A stretch of 64,000 nt of DNA from Oxalobacteraceae bacterium (GTDB lineage: Bacteria > Pseudomonadota > Gammaproteobacteria > Burkholderiales > Burkholderiaceae_D): the NCBI GenBank assembly GCA_013284265.1, contig JABTBR010000042.1, forward strand, positions 1-64,000, in the 5' to 3' direction. This document shows positions 7,559-16,100 of this stretch, one piece after another; position 1 is the stretch's first letter, and each line of letters begins with the position of its first letter. The notes beneath the pieces were generated by a model, which saw nothing but the letters and a program-made list of their open reading frames with translations, was not told the DNA's origin and made no database searches. The position numbers and the translations under genes are program-made.

Positions 7559-8479
7559 TTAGTCCAGGCGCGCCAGGTGGCGCTGGACCGACAGCACGGC
7601 GCCGGCCAGTCCCAGGGCGGCCGACAGGGCCAGCAGGCCGGCCATCGCTGCGGGGGCCAGCGGCGCCAGCTGGAATTCGGAGGCGTACAGGCGGGCGAAC
7701 TCGGCGATCGCCTGGTTCAGCGGCTGCAGGGCCAGCGCCACCGCGCCCAGCGCCACGCCGCCCGCGCACAGGCCCAGCAGGGCGCCAGTGTAATAGAAGG
7801 GGCGGTGGATAAAGGTGTCGGTCGCGCCGATCAGCTTGGAGACGATGATTTCCTCGCGCTGGGTCAGCACTTGCAGGCGGATGGTGTTGAACACCACGGC
7901 GATGACCACGGTGCCCAGCGTCACGGCCAGCAGCAGCAGCGCCAGGCGCAGGATATTGAGCAGCGCGGCCAGGCGCTTGACCCAGGCCGAGTCCACCTGC
8001 ACGGTGTCGACGCCGGGCAGGGCGCGGATCTGCTCGGCCAGCGCATCGACGTCGCCGCCGGCCTGGGCGTTGCGGAAGGCGTCCAGCTTGAGCACATAGC
8101 TGTCGGGTAGCGGGTTTTCGCCCAGTGTGACCAGCACGTCGGTCAGGCCGCTCTTGTTCTTCAGTTCATCGAGCGCTTTTTCGCGCGGGGTGAAGATGAT
8201 CTTGGCCTGCTTGTCGCGCACCAGCTGGCGCAGCGAGGTGGCCAGCGCTTCGGCGTCGGCGCGCGCCGTGTCCTGCTTGAGGAACACGCTTACCTCGGGA
8301 TCGACCGACAACTGTTCCGACATCGGCCGCACATTGTCGAGCAGGGTCACGCCCGCGAAGGGCAGGGCCAGCGCGATCGCGACGACCAGGATATTGAACA
8401 GGAAACCGCCCGGCGAGCGGCGCAGATGCACCAGCGCCGAGGCCAGCGCGAAACCGTGTTGACGCAGCCAGAAGCTCAT
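7559..8479 (-). CDS. ftsX: Cell division protein FtsX
   Basis: Inner-membrane partner of the ATPase FtsE, 306 aa. The FtsEX complex couples ATP hydrolysis to activation of peptidoglycan hydrolases at the septum. There is an N-terminal membrane segment (about 27-50), a periplasmic domain with YVLKLDAF and LPGVDTVQVDSAWV, and three C-terminal membrane segments. The ATG overlaps the ftsE stop by four bases (ATGA). It is the last gene of ftsY-ftsE-ftsX. Confidence 0.95.
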   Translation of the reverse strand: MSFWLRQHGFALASALVHLRRSPGGFLFNILVVAIALALPFAGVTLLDNVRPMSEQLSVDPEVSVFLKQDTARADAEALATSLRQLVRDKQAKIIFTPREKALDELKNKSGLTDVLVTLGENPLPDSYVLKLDAFRNAQAGGDVDALAEQIRALPGVDTVQVDSAWVKRLAALLNILRLALLLLAVTLGTVVIAVVFNTIRLQVLTQREEIIVSKLIGATDTFIHRPFYYTGALLGLCAGGVALGAVALALQPLNQAIAEFARLYASEFQLAPLAPAAMAGLLALSAALGLAGAVLSVQRHLARLD

Positions 8480-9168
8480 GCCGCCTCTCCTTGCTGCGCG
8501 CCTGCGGCCACGCCGCTACCATCGACCAGCTGGCCGTGGTCCAGATGGATCACGCGCGCGGCGGCGTCGAGCATCTGTTCATCGTGGCTGGAAATGAGGC
8601 AGGTGACGCCGACCGAATGGAAAGCTTTCAAGGCATCGAGCACGCGGTTGGCGCTGGCGCGGTCCAGATTGGCGGTGGGCTCGTCGGCCAGGATGATCTG
8701 CGGCCGGTTGACGATGGCGCGCGCGATCGACACGCGCTGCTGTTCGCCGCCGGACAGGGCCAGCGGCTGGGCCGTGGCGCGGTCGAGCAGGCCGACCTTG
8801 TCCAGGGCGGCGCGGGCGCGGGTTTCGGCCTGGGCGCGCGAGGCGCCCGTCACCAGCAAGGGCATCATCACATTGGCCAGGATGGAGCGGTCGGTCAGCA
8901 GGCGCTGCTGCTGGAAGATCAGGCCCAGGTTGCGGCGCAGGAAGGGCACGCCGGCCGGCTTGATGCGGCCGATGTCCTGGCCGTTGACGATCAGCTGGCC
9001 GCTGCTGGGCCGTTCCATCGCCGCGATCATTTTCAGCAGGGTCGACTTGCCGGCGCCGGAGGGGCCGGCCAGAAACACCAGCTCGCCTTTCTCTACCGTC
9101 AGGGAGATGTCGCGCAGCGCCATCGCATCGGGGGAATATTGCTTGCTGACGTTCTGGAATTGAATCAT
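8476..9168 (-). CDS. ftsE: Cell division ATP-binding protein FtsE
   Basis: ABC ATPase of 230 aa, the cytoplasmic engine of FtsEX. It has Walker A AGPSGAGKSTLLK (about 36-48), the signature LSGGEQQRVSIARA (about 137-150) and Walker B IILADEPT (about 157-164). I place the start at ATG 9168 (MIQFQNVSKQY), which gives the usual family length; an upstream in-frame start would add 24 unrelated residues reaching back into ftsY. The gap to the ftsY stop is seven bases, and the 3' end overlaps ftsX. Confidence 0.95.
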   Translation of the reverse strand: MIQFQNVSKQYSPDAMALRDISLTVEKGELVFLAGPSGAGKSTLLKMIAAMERPSSGQLIVNGQDIGRIKPAGVPFLRRNLGLIFQQQRLLTDRSILANVMMPLLVTGASRAQAETRARAALDKVGLLDRATAQPLALSGGEQQRVSIARAIVNRPQIILADEPTANLDRASANRVLDALKAFHSVGVTCLISSHDEQMLDAAARVIHLDHGQLVDGSGVAAGAQQGEAA

Positions 9169-9175
9169 GGAGGGC

Positions 9176-10243
9176 TTATCCGAGCAGGGCTTCGACAAAT
9201 TCGGCGGCCACGAAAGGCTGCAGGTCTTCGATTTTTTCACCGATGCCGATGAAGTAGACCGGCACCGGGCGCACGCGCGCGATCGCGGCCAGCACGCCGC
9301 CCTTGGCCGTGCCGTCGAGCTTGGTGATCACCAGGCCGGTCAGGGTCAGCGCATCGTCGAAGGCCTTGACCTGGGCCAGCGCATTCTGGCCCGTGTTGCC
9401 GTCGATAACGAGCAGCGTCTCGTGCGGCGCGCCGTCGAGGCCCTTGCCGATCACGCGCTTGACCTTCTTCAGCTCTTCCATCAGATGCAACTGGGTCGGC
9501 AGGCGGCCGGCCGTGTCGATCATGACCACATCGATATTTTTGGCCTTGCCCGACTGCACCGCGTCGTAGGACACGGCGGCCGGATCGCCCGAGGCTTGCG
9601 AAATCACGGTGATGTTGTTGCGCTGGCCCCAGACCATCAGCTGCTCGCGCGCGGCGGCGCGGAAGGTGTCGCCGGCGGCCAGCAGCACCGATTGCTTGTT
9701 GGCCTGCAGATGCTTGGCCAGCTTGCCGATGGTGGTGGTCTTGCCGGCGCCGTTGACGCCGGCGATCATCATCACCATGGGCTGGTGGCGGCCCAGCTCG
9801 AACGGGCGTTGCAGCGGCGTGAGCAGGTCGATCAGCAGGGTCTTGAGCGCGGCCTTGACGGCGGCCGCGTCGAGCAGCTTCTCGTCCTTGACCTTTTTGC
9901 GCAGCGCGTCGAGCAGGTATTGGGTGGCGTCGATGCCGGCGTCGGCCATCAAGAGCGCCGCTTCGAGTTCCTCGTACAGGTCTTCATCGATGCGGGCGCC
10001 GACGAACAGCACCGACAGATTGGCCGAAGTCTTGGACAGGCCCGCCTTCAGGCGCGCCATCCAGGATTGCTTGGGCGCGGGTTCCTCGATCGGCGGCAGC
10101 TCAGGCACGAACTGTTCCGGCGCGCTGGCGGCAGGCGCGCTATCGGCAACGACGACAGGAGCGGAAACGGGAGCGGAAACGGCGGCCGGTGCGGGCGGGG
10201 TGATCTCGGGCGGGAGGGGTTTTTTCTTGAAGAAACTAAACAT
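9176..10243 (-). CDS. ftsY: Signal recognition particle receptor FtsY
   Basis: SRP receptor GTPase of 355 aa that docks ribosome-nascent-chain-SRP complexes at the inner membrane. It has a short N-terminal A domain rich in Pro/Ala/Glu (about 1-55), the helical N domain, then the G domain with GVNGAGKTTTIGKLA (G1), DTAGRLPTQ (G3), TKLDGTAKGG (G4/G5 region) and a C-terminal GIGEKIEDLQPF. The MFSFFKKK start is a basic membrane-contacting end. It heads the ftsYEX block. Confidence 0.97.
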   Translation of the reverse strand: MFSFFKKKPLPPEITPPAPAAVSAPVSAPVVVADSAPAASAPEQFVPELPPIEEPAPKQSWMARLKAGLSKTSANLSVLFVGARIDEDLYEELEAALLMADAGIDATQYLLDALRKKVKDEKLLDAAAVKAALKTLLIDLLTPLQRPFELGRHQPMVMMIAGVNGAGKTTTIGKLAKHLQANKQSVLLAAGDTFRAAAREQLMVWGQRNNITVISQASGDPAAVSYDAVQSGKAKNIDVVMIDTAGRLPTQLHLMEELKKVKRVIGKGLDGAPHETLLVIDGNTGQNALAQVKAFDDALTLTGLVITKLDGTAKGGVLAAIARVRPVPVYFIGIGEKIEDLQPFVAAEFVEALLG

Positions 10244-10372
10244 GGGTCTTTAGAGGAAGGCGCTTCAAGCAGATGACCGGCAGCGCCGGACACGGGACAA
10301 ATGCGGTATTTTACCAGAGGGCAGATGCGGGGCCGTGGATTGCTGCAGGAATGATAACGTTGTTCCCGCGGC

Positions 10373-11383
10373 TCAGGCACGCTGGCCCACAGCCTGGGCC
10401 TGGGCCTGGGTCTGGCGCTGGCGCCATGCCTCGATGGCGCCGCCGATGCTGTCGAGGCCGAGCACGCGGGCGAAGGGGGGCTTGCGGCGGCTGAGCGCGG
10501 CGCAGGCGCCGCCCACCCACAACTCGATGCCCTCGCCCAGCCGGGTATGCAGCTCGGCCAGGCCATCGAGGGCCTGGCGCGAATTCATCGAGGCGGAAAA
10601 GGACAAGGCCACCACGTCGGCGTGCTGCACCCGCGCCGCTTCGACGATGTCGAGCAGCGGCGTCTGTACGCCCAGCGAGATGCAATGGGCGCCCTCGGCC
10701 GCCGCCAGCGCTTCGGCCATCAGCAGCCCCAGCGCATGGCGTTCCTGCGGCAAGGTGGTCAGCAGGATGCGCGGCGCGGCCGTGTTGCTGTCGGCCTGGG
10801 GGATGGCGAAGATCGCGCTGCGCAGCACGATGGCGAGCGACTCGGTATATAAATGCTCTTCAAACACGGCCAGCATCCCGCTGGCCCAGGCTTCGCCCAC
10901 CAGCGTGGTCAGCGGCGCCACCAGATCGATGACGAAGCGCTTCAGCCCCATCGTCATCTGCGCCTGCGACAGCTTGCGCCGCAGCGCTTCCATTTGATGG
11001 GTTTTGCATAACTCCAGATACAGTTGCAGCTCCGGCGCCGGCACGCTGGCGCTGGAGCGCCCGGACGTCTGTTCCGCCAGCGCCTGCAATTCATCGGTGC
11101 TGTGGCGTATCACTTTGCCCGGCCGGAAACCCAGATCGATCAGGCGCTTGACCAGGCGCAGCTTCTGTACCTGCTCCACCGGATAGACCCGTTCGCCGTT
11201 CGGATCGCGCAGCGGCTGGGGGAATTCATAGCGCCTTTCCCACACGCGCAGGGTTTCCTTGGCCACGCCGGTATCGCGTTCGACGTCGCTGATGGTGCTC
11301 GATACTGTGCTGGGGGAGGGTGGTGTTTTCATGGTGAGGCGGCTGTCTGTCCTGGGCGGCTGGGCTCGGTTTGCGGGAAACAT
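10373..11383 (-). CDS. MerR-type regulator with B12-binding domain (LitR/CarH-like)
   Basis: Transcription factor of 336 aa. Residues about 28-100 are a MerR-type winged helix (VAKETLRVWERRYEFP); the C-terminal two thirds form a helical bundle plus Rossmann fold that binds cobalamin. It carries the light-sensing signature of CarH/LitR: W166, nine residues, then E176-H177, and the axial-ligand motif ERHALG (H216). In the family, adenosylcobalamin-bound protein represses in the dark and light releases it. It is divergent from a lipid-modification cluster, its likely target. I chose ATG 11383 because GAGG lies six bases upstream; ATG 11332 is an alternative without a ribosome site. Confidence 0.9.
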   Translation of the reverse strand: MFPANRAQPPRTDSRLTMKTPPSPSTVSSTISDVERDTGVAKETLRVWERRYEFPQPLRDPNGERVYPVEQVQKLRLVKRLIDLGFRPGKVIRHSTDELQALAEQTSGRSSASVPAPELQLYLELCKTHQMEALRRKLSQAQMTMGLKRFVIDLVAPLTTLVGEAWASGMLAVFEEHLYTESLAIVLRSAIFAIPQADSNTAAPRILLTTLPQERHALGLLMAEALAAAEGAHCISLGVQTPLLDIVEAARVQHADVVALSFSASMNSRQALDGLAELHTRLGEGIELWVGGACAALSRRKPPFARVLGLDSIGGAIEAWRQRQTQAQAQAVGQRA

Positions 11384-11498
11384 CGTGTCCTCGCCGCCTT
11401 CATATTCTACATTCCTTTCGCCACCGAAAGTATTTGCATCCGCTCGCCATCCACCTGCGTATATCAATCAGGCAAGGCTGTTGTCCCGGAATTCACAG

Positions 11499-11558
11499 TT
11501 GACAGTAAGAACTAATTATTGGACTATCGAATACAAACCTGTTTTGTCCAGGACAAAA
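11499..11558 (+). promoter_or_regulatory. Promoter/operator region of the oxidoreductase operon
   Basis: TTGACA at 11499-11504 has only a weak -10 partner (GACTAT at 17 bases, or TATCGA at 20 bases, the longer spacing being common at MerR-controlled promoters). Downstream at 11542-11558 is a perfect odd palindrome, TTTTGTCC-A-GGACAAAA. A partial copy, TTGTCCCGGA, lies upstream at 11481-11490. Both are candidate sites for the divergent regulator; this is inference. Confidence 0.5.
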
Positions 11559-11578
11559 AACGGCTATTGGTGGGAATT

Positions 11579-12862
11579 ATGAAAATTGCGGTGGTGGGTG
11601 GGGGGATTTCGGGGCTGTCGTGCGCGCACAGTCTGGCGCAGGCCGGGCGGGACGTGACGCTGTTCGAAGCCAATGATTATTTCGGCGGGCATAGCCACAC
11701 GGTCGATGTGACGCTGGAAGGCCACACCCATGGCGTCGATACCGGCTTCCTGGTGTTCAACGAGCGCACCTATCCGGGCCTGAGCGCGCTGTTCGCCCAG
11801 CTGGGCGTGGCAAGCGACCCCAGCGAGATGGGCTTTTCCGTCAAGCTGCCGCTGAGCCGGCGGCGCACGCTGGAATGGGCCGGCGGCGATCTGGACCAGG
11901 TGTTTAGCCAGCGCCGCAATCTGGCCAGCCCGGCTTTTTTGCGCATGCTAGTGGATATTGTGCGCTTCAACCGCGCCGCCACCGGCATGGCGCTGGACGG
12001 CGTGGCGCCGGCGCTGTCGCTGGGCAGCTATCTGGACCTGCACGGCTACAGCCAGCCATTCCGCCACTGGTATCTGCTGCCGATGGCGGCCTGCATCTGG
12101 TCCTGCCCCGCCGCCGCGATGCTGGACTTTCCCCTGGCCAGTTTTGTGCGCTTTTGCCACAACCATGGCCTGCTCCAGGTCAATGGACGGCCCCAGTGGC
12201 GCTCCGTGCGCGGTGGTGCGCGCCAGTATGTCGACAAGCTGCTGGCCGGGATTGCGCAACGGCGCCTGTCCACGCCGGTGCTGTCGGTCACGCGCCGGCC
12301 CGGCGCGGCCGGCCGCGCGGTGCTGCTGGCAACGCGCGAGGGCGTGGAACAGTTCGACGAACTGGTGCTGGCCTGCCACAGCAATCAGTCGCTGGCGCTG
12401 CTGGCCGACGCGCGCGCCGACGAGGCGGCGCTGTTGTCGAGCATCACCTATCAGCCCAACCGCGCCGTGCTGCATACCGACACGCGCTGCCTGCCCAGCC
12501 GCGCCAAGGCCTGGGCGGCCTGGAATTACGAAGGCACGGGCGGCGCGGAGCCGCGCGTCTGCGTGCACTATCTGATCAACCGCCTGCAAGCGCTGCCGTT
12601 CGCGCAGCCGGTGATCGTGTCGCTCAATCCCCTGCACGAACCGGACCCCGCCACCGTGCTGGGCGAATTCGACTATGCCCATCCGGTGTTCGATGCGGCG
12701 GCCGTGGCCGCGCAGGACGGGCTGCCGGCGATCCAGGGGCGGGGCCACACCTGGTATGCCGGCGCCTGGACCGGCTACGGTTTCCACGAGGACGGCCTCA
12801 GTTCCGGCTTCCGCGTGGCCGCCGCGCTGATCGCCGCGGGCCGGGTGGCGCATGCGGCCTGA
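11579..12862 (+). CDS. FAD/NAD(P)-binding oxidoreductase, amine-oxidase-like
   Basis: Flavoprotein of 427 aa. The N-terminal dinucleotide fold MKIAVVGGGISGLSCAHSLAQAG and the acidic FEAND at the end of beta-2 are clear; a C-terminal FAD contact (WYAGAWTGYGFHEDGLSSGFR) is also typical. Homologues sit next to DUF1365 and cyclopropane-synthase genes in many Proteobacteria and are thought to modify membrane fatty acids. The ATG at 11579 follows a purine-rich GGTGGGAAT; a longer reading frame from 11519 adds residues unrelated to the fold. The 3' end overlaps the DUF1365 gene by 11 bases. The exact reaction is unproven. Confidence 0.88.
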   Translation: MKIAVVGGGISGLSCAHSLAQAGRDVTLFEANDYFGGHSHTVDVTLEGHTHGVDTGFLVFNERTYPGLSALFAQLGVASDPSEMGFSVKLPLSRRRTLEWAGGDLDQVFSQRRNLASPAFLRMLVDIVRFNRAATGMALDGVAPALSLGSYLDLHGYSQPFRHWYLLPMAACIWSCPAAAMLDFPLASFVRFCHNHGLLQVNGRPQWRSVRGGARQYVDKLLAGIAQRRLSTPVLSVTRRPGAAGRAVLLATREGVEQFDELVLACHSNQSLALLADARADEAALLSSITYQPNRAVLHTDTRCLPSRAKAWAAWNYEGTGGAEPRVCVHYLINRLQALPFAQPVIVSLNPLHEPDPATVLGEFDYAHPVFDAAAVAAQDGLPAIQGRGHTWYAGAWTGYGFHEDGLSSGFRVAAALIAAGRVAHAA

Positions 12863-13661
12863 CGCGGCCCACGGCGCGGACAGCGCGGCCACGCCCGAAC
12901 TTTGCTTCGGCCAGGTGCGCCACACCCGCCTGCGGCCGCTGCACAACGCCTTTCACTACGGCGTGTATTTCCTGCGCCTGCCTTTGCGCACGCTGGGCGG
13001 GGCGGGCTTCGCCAGCCGCCTGTGCTCGCGCAACCGCTTCAATCTGCTGTCCTTCCACGACCGCGACCATGGCGATGGCCGCCAGGCGCTGCCGGACTGG
13101 ATCGATGGCCTGCTGCGCGAACAGGGCATCGCCGATGCCGATGGCGAGATCTGGCTGCAAACCATGCCGCGCGTGCTCGGTTATGTGTTCAACCCGGTGT
13201 CCCTGTGGTTCTGCCACCGCCGCGATGGCGCGCTGCGCGCCGTGCTGTGCGACGTGCGCAATACCTTCGGCGAACGCCACTTCTATCTGCTCGACAGCGC
13301 AGCCGGCATCGCGGCTGGCCAGGAACTGAGCGCGCGCAAGGTCTTCCATGTGTCGCCGTTCTGCGCGGTCGAAGGGGGCTACCGCTTCCGCTTCTTCGCG
13401 CCGCCGCCTGCGGGTACGGCGCAGGCGCGCAAGCTGGTCTGCATCGACTACGACGACCTCGCCGGCCCCTTGCTGCGAACGCGCTGGTCGGGGCGGGCCG
13501 GTCCGGTCAGCGATGGCGCGGTGGCGCGCGCCTTCTTCGGCTATCCGCTGATGACGCTGGGCGTGATCGTGCGCATCCACTGGCAAGCCTTGCGGCTGTG
13601 GCTGGGCCGGGTGCCGTTGTTTTCCAAACCCCTTCCACCGCAACAGAAAGTGACACGATGA
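12852..13661 (+). CDS. DUF1365 family protein
   Basis: Protein of 269 aa matching DUF1365: FGQVRHTRLRPLHNAFHYGVYFLRLPL at the start, FNLLSFHDRDHGDG near 65, and the conserved NPVSLWFCHRRDG near 115. The fold is unassigned and no catalytic role is established. It almost always accompanies the flavin oxidoreductase and the CFA-synthase-like methyltransferase, as here, with overlaps on both sides (11 bases before, ATGA after). A shared lipid substrate is inferred from the context. Confidence 0.88.
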   Translation: MRPDAAHGADSAATPELCFGQVRHTRLRPLHNAFHYGVYFLRLPLRTLGGAGFASRLCSRNRFNLLSFHDRDHGDGRQALPDWIDGLLREQGIADADGEIWLQTMPRVLGYVFNPVSLWFCHRRDGALRAVLCDVRNTFGERHFYLLDSAAGIAAGQELSARKVFHVSPFCAVEGGYRFRFFAPPPAGTAQARKLVCIDYDDLAGPLLRTRWSGRAGPVSDGAVARAFFGYPLMTLGVIVRIHWQALRLWLGRVPLFSKPLPPQQKVTR

Positions 13662-14914
13662 GTAGCGATTCCCTGCAGGTGCTGGTCCGCCCCGCCGATG
13701 CCGAACGCCCGACCGGGCACAGCGACTGTCCTTCCGGCCACGCCATTCCGCGCGCGGCGCGCCTGATGCTGCGCATGCTCGCCGCGCTGCGCCACGGCGC
13801 GCTGCTGCTCAAGCGCCCGGATGGCGGCCGCCAGCTGTTCGGCGACACCTCCTTCCCCATCACGCTGGAATTGCGCAACTGGTCGCCCTGCGCGGCGGCG
13901 CTGCGTTCGGGCGATATCGGTTTCGCCGAATCCTTTATTCGCGGCGACTGGAGCACCGATGATCTGCCCGGCCTGGTGGAACTGCTGATCCGCAACCGCG
14001 AGGCCATCGAGTCGCTGGTCTATGGCAGCTGGTGGGGCAGCCTGCTGTACCGCCTCAAGCATCTGCTGAACCGCAACTCGCGCAGCGGCAGCCGCAAGAA
14101 CATCCACGCCCACTACGACATCGGCAATGCCTTCTATCGCCTGTGGCTGGACCCGTCGATGACGTATTCGAGCGCGCTGTTTCGCCCGGGCGCGGGCGGC
14201 GATCTGGCAGCGGCGCAGCTGGCCAAATACCGCCGCATCGCCGGCCAGCTGGCGCTGGAGCCCGGCGCGCGGGTGCTGGAAATCGGCTGCGGCTGGGGCG
14301 GATTCGCCGAGGTGGCCGCGCGCGAACAGCAAGTGCATGTGACCGGCCTGACCTTGTCGGGCGAGCAGCTGGCCTATGCCCAGGCCAGGCTGGCCGCCGC
14401 CGGACTGGCGCAGTTGAGCGATCTGCGCCTGTGCGACTACCGCGACAGCGCCGGCCAGTACGATGCGATCGCCTCGATCGAGATGTTCGAAGCGGTGGGG
14501 GAGCGCTACTGGCCCGATTATTTTGCCTGCGTGGCGCGCAACCTCAAGCCGGGCGGGCGCGCCTGCATCCAGACCATCACCATTGCCGATGCGCTGTTCC
14601 CGCGCTACCGCCAGGGCAGCGATTTCATCCAGCAGTACATCTTCCCCGGCGGAATGCTGCCCTCGCCATCCGAATTCCGCCACCAGGCAGCCCTGCAGGG
14701 CTTGCGCGTGGCCGATGAATTCTGCTTCGGCATCGATTACGCCGACACGCTGCTGCAGTGGCGCCACGCCTTCCTGCGGCAGCGCGCCGACGTGGCCGCC
14801 CAGGGCTTCGATGAGCGCTTCCTGCTGACCTGGGAGTTCTATCTGGCCTATTGCGAGGCTGCTTTCCGCGCCGGCAATACCGACGTGATGCATTTCACGC
14901 TGATCAAAGACTGA
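13658..14914 (+). CDS. Cyclopropane-fatty-acyl-phospholipid synthase family methyltransferase
   Basis: SAM-dependent methyltransferase of 418 aa. The family transfers a methylene or methyl group to the double bond of membrane-lipid acyl chains. The entry motif HYDIGNAFYRLWLDPSMTYS (about 150) and the SAM loop VLEIGCGWGGFAEVA (about 206) are intact, as is the C-terminal WRHAFLRQR segment. ATG 13658 overlaps the DUF1365 stop. Given the company of flavin oxidoreductase and DUF1365, it may be a branched- or furan-fatty-acid methylase rather than the housekeeping cfa enzyme, so no symbol is given. Confidence 0.92.
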   Translation: MSSDSLQVLVRPADAERPTGHSDCPSGHAIPRAARLMLRMLAALRHGALLLKRPDGGRQLFGDTSFPITLELRNWSPCAAALRSGDIGFAESFIRGDWSTDDLPGLVELLIRNREAIESLVYGSWWGSLLYRLKHLLNRNSRSGSRKNIHAHYDIGNAFYRLWLDPSMTYSSALFRPGAGGDLAAAQLAKYRRIAGQLALEPGARVLEIGCGWGGFAEVAAREQQVHVTGLTLSGEQLAYAQARLAAAGLAQLSDLRLCDYRDSAGQYDAIASIEMFEAVGERYWPDYFACVARNLKPGGRACIQTITIADALFPRYRQGSDFIQQYIFPGGMLPSPSEFRHQAALQGLRVADEFCFGIDYADTLLQWRHAFLRQRADVAAQGFDERFLLTWEFYLAYCEAAFRAGNTDVMHFTLIKD

Positions 14915-14926
14915 AGGAGGCGAGCC

Positions 14927-15361
14927 ATGCAGGAAGTCCAGGCAGCGCTGACCAGGCTGATTCAACTGTTCGAAACGCTGACGCCGCAGACGGTGCCGCT
15001 GCTGGCCACCGTCTATGCGCCGGAGGCGCGCTTCAAAGACCCTTTCAACGAGATCGGCGGCCGGGCCGCCATCCTGGCGCTGTTCGACCATATGTATGCG
15101 CAGCTGCGCGAGCCGCGCTTTGTGGTCAGCTCCCGGATCGCCCAGGGCCATCAGGCTTTCCTGGTGTGGGAGCTGCACTTCCGCTTCCCGCGCTGGCCGG
15201 AACAGCCGCGCATCATCCGCGGCGCCACCCATTTGCGTTTCGGCGCCGACGGCCTGGTGCTGCTGCACCGCGACTACTGGGACGCGGCCGAGGAACTGTA
15301 CGAGCAAGTGCCGCTGTTGGGCGCGCTGATGCGCCTGCTCAAGCGGCGCGCCAGGCGCTAG
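14927..15361 (+). CDS. SnoaL-like (NTF2 fold) protein
   Basis: Protein of 144 aa, a single NTF2-like cone (SnoaL type): LFETLTPQTVPLLATVYAPEARFKDPF at the start and HLRFGADGLVLLHRDYWDAAEELYE near the end. Such folds bind small hydrophobic ligands or act as isomerases. It lies 12 bases after the methyltransferase with a strong AAGGAGG, completing a four-gene operon, and probably acts on the same lipid. No catalytic residues can be assigned with confidence. Confidence 0.85.
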   Translation: MQEVQAALTRLIQLFETLTPQTVPLLATVYAPEARFKDPFNEIGGRAAILALFDHMYAQLREPRFVVSSRIAQGHQAFLVWELHFRFPRWPEQPRIIRGATHLRFGADGLVLLHRDYWDAAEELYEQVPLLGALMRLLKRRARR

Positions 15362-16100
15362 CCGACCTCCATATGCGTTTGAATATGTCGCGGATGCGCA
15401 ACAAGTAGCAATTGCTTACAATTCCGATGTTGCAACGCAGCATTCCCGCGTTTGCCCCGCATTAATACATAAATAAAGCACTCTCCCTATGAGAAATGTT
15501 GAATTTATGCCTTTTTTTCCTGCCTTTGCACCCCATCATGCCGATCAGTGATGAGCTTATAGCGATTCGGTAGAAACGATTCCCCGGGCGCTTCGGTATA
15601 AAATGGATCCCGGAAATAGCAATTAGTCCATTTCCACCTTGTTCTGCACCGATGCAGTTATTGCATTGTGAGCGTGGCGTTCCGGTTTGCCGGCAGCCAC
15701 TCTTGGATCATCTGTGCGGATTTTTTGATAGCTAGTTGCTTACGGCGACAGGAAATATTGCGATGCGGTAAAATGCGACGCCCTGGGATTGCGGCAGGAA
15801 AGTGATGTTCAGCAGGACGAGGGGCTTTGGCTCTTATATGCGAACATTGATACTTGATTGAATGCTAAAGCCTCAGTATAGTGCCGCCTCCGGCGTCATA
15901 AGCGCCGCGATAAAGCCGGCATCGATTAAATCGGCCGCAATTAACAGTGAACGCGTCCTGCACTTGGGACTGCACAGTGGCAGCTGGGGAGTTTGCCCTC
16001 ACGCATAGACGGCGTCCGGTGGGGCGCCGATAAGCACCGAATTAAGCCGTAACTCTAGCTTTACCTTTTTACCCGCAACACAAACTGAAGGAAACACGTA
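15362..16100. other. Long intergenic region before the porin
   Basis: 739 bases without a gene, more AT-rich than the surroundings. It contains the porin promoter at 15854-15882 and further isolated -10-like words (TATAAA near 15597, TAAAAT near 15769) without good -35 partners. No hairpin terminator is obvious after the SnoaL-like gene. Confidence 0.5.
15854..15882 (+). promoter_or_regulatory. Sigma-70 promoter of the porin
   Basis: TTGATT (15854-15859), a 17-base spacer and TATAGT (15877-15882). The predicted start near 15889 gives an unusually long leader of about 210 nt before the ATG at 16101. Confidence 0.65.

Noticed and set aside
12154..13329. 391-codon frame across the oxidoreductase/DUF1365 junction
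   Set aside because: Out-of-frame reading of two well-supported genes.
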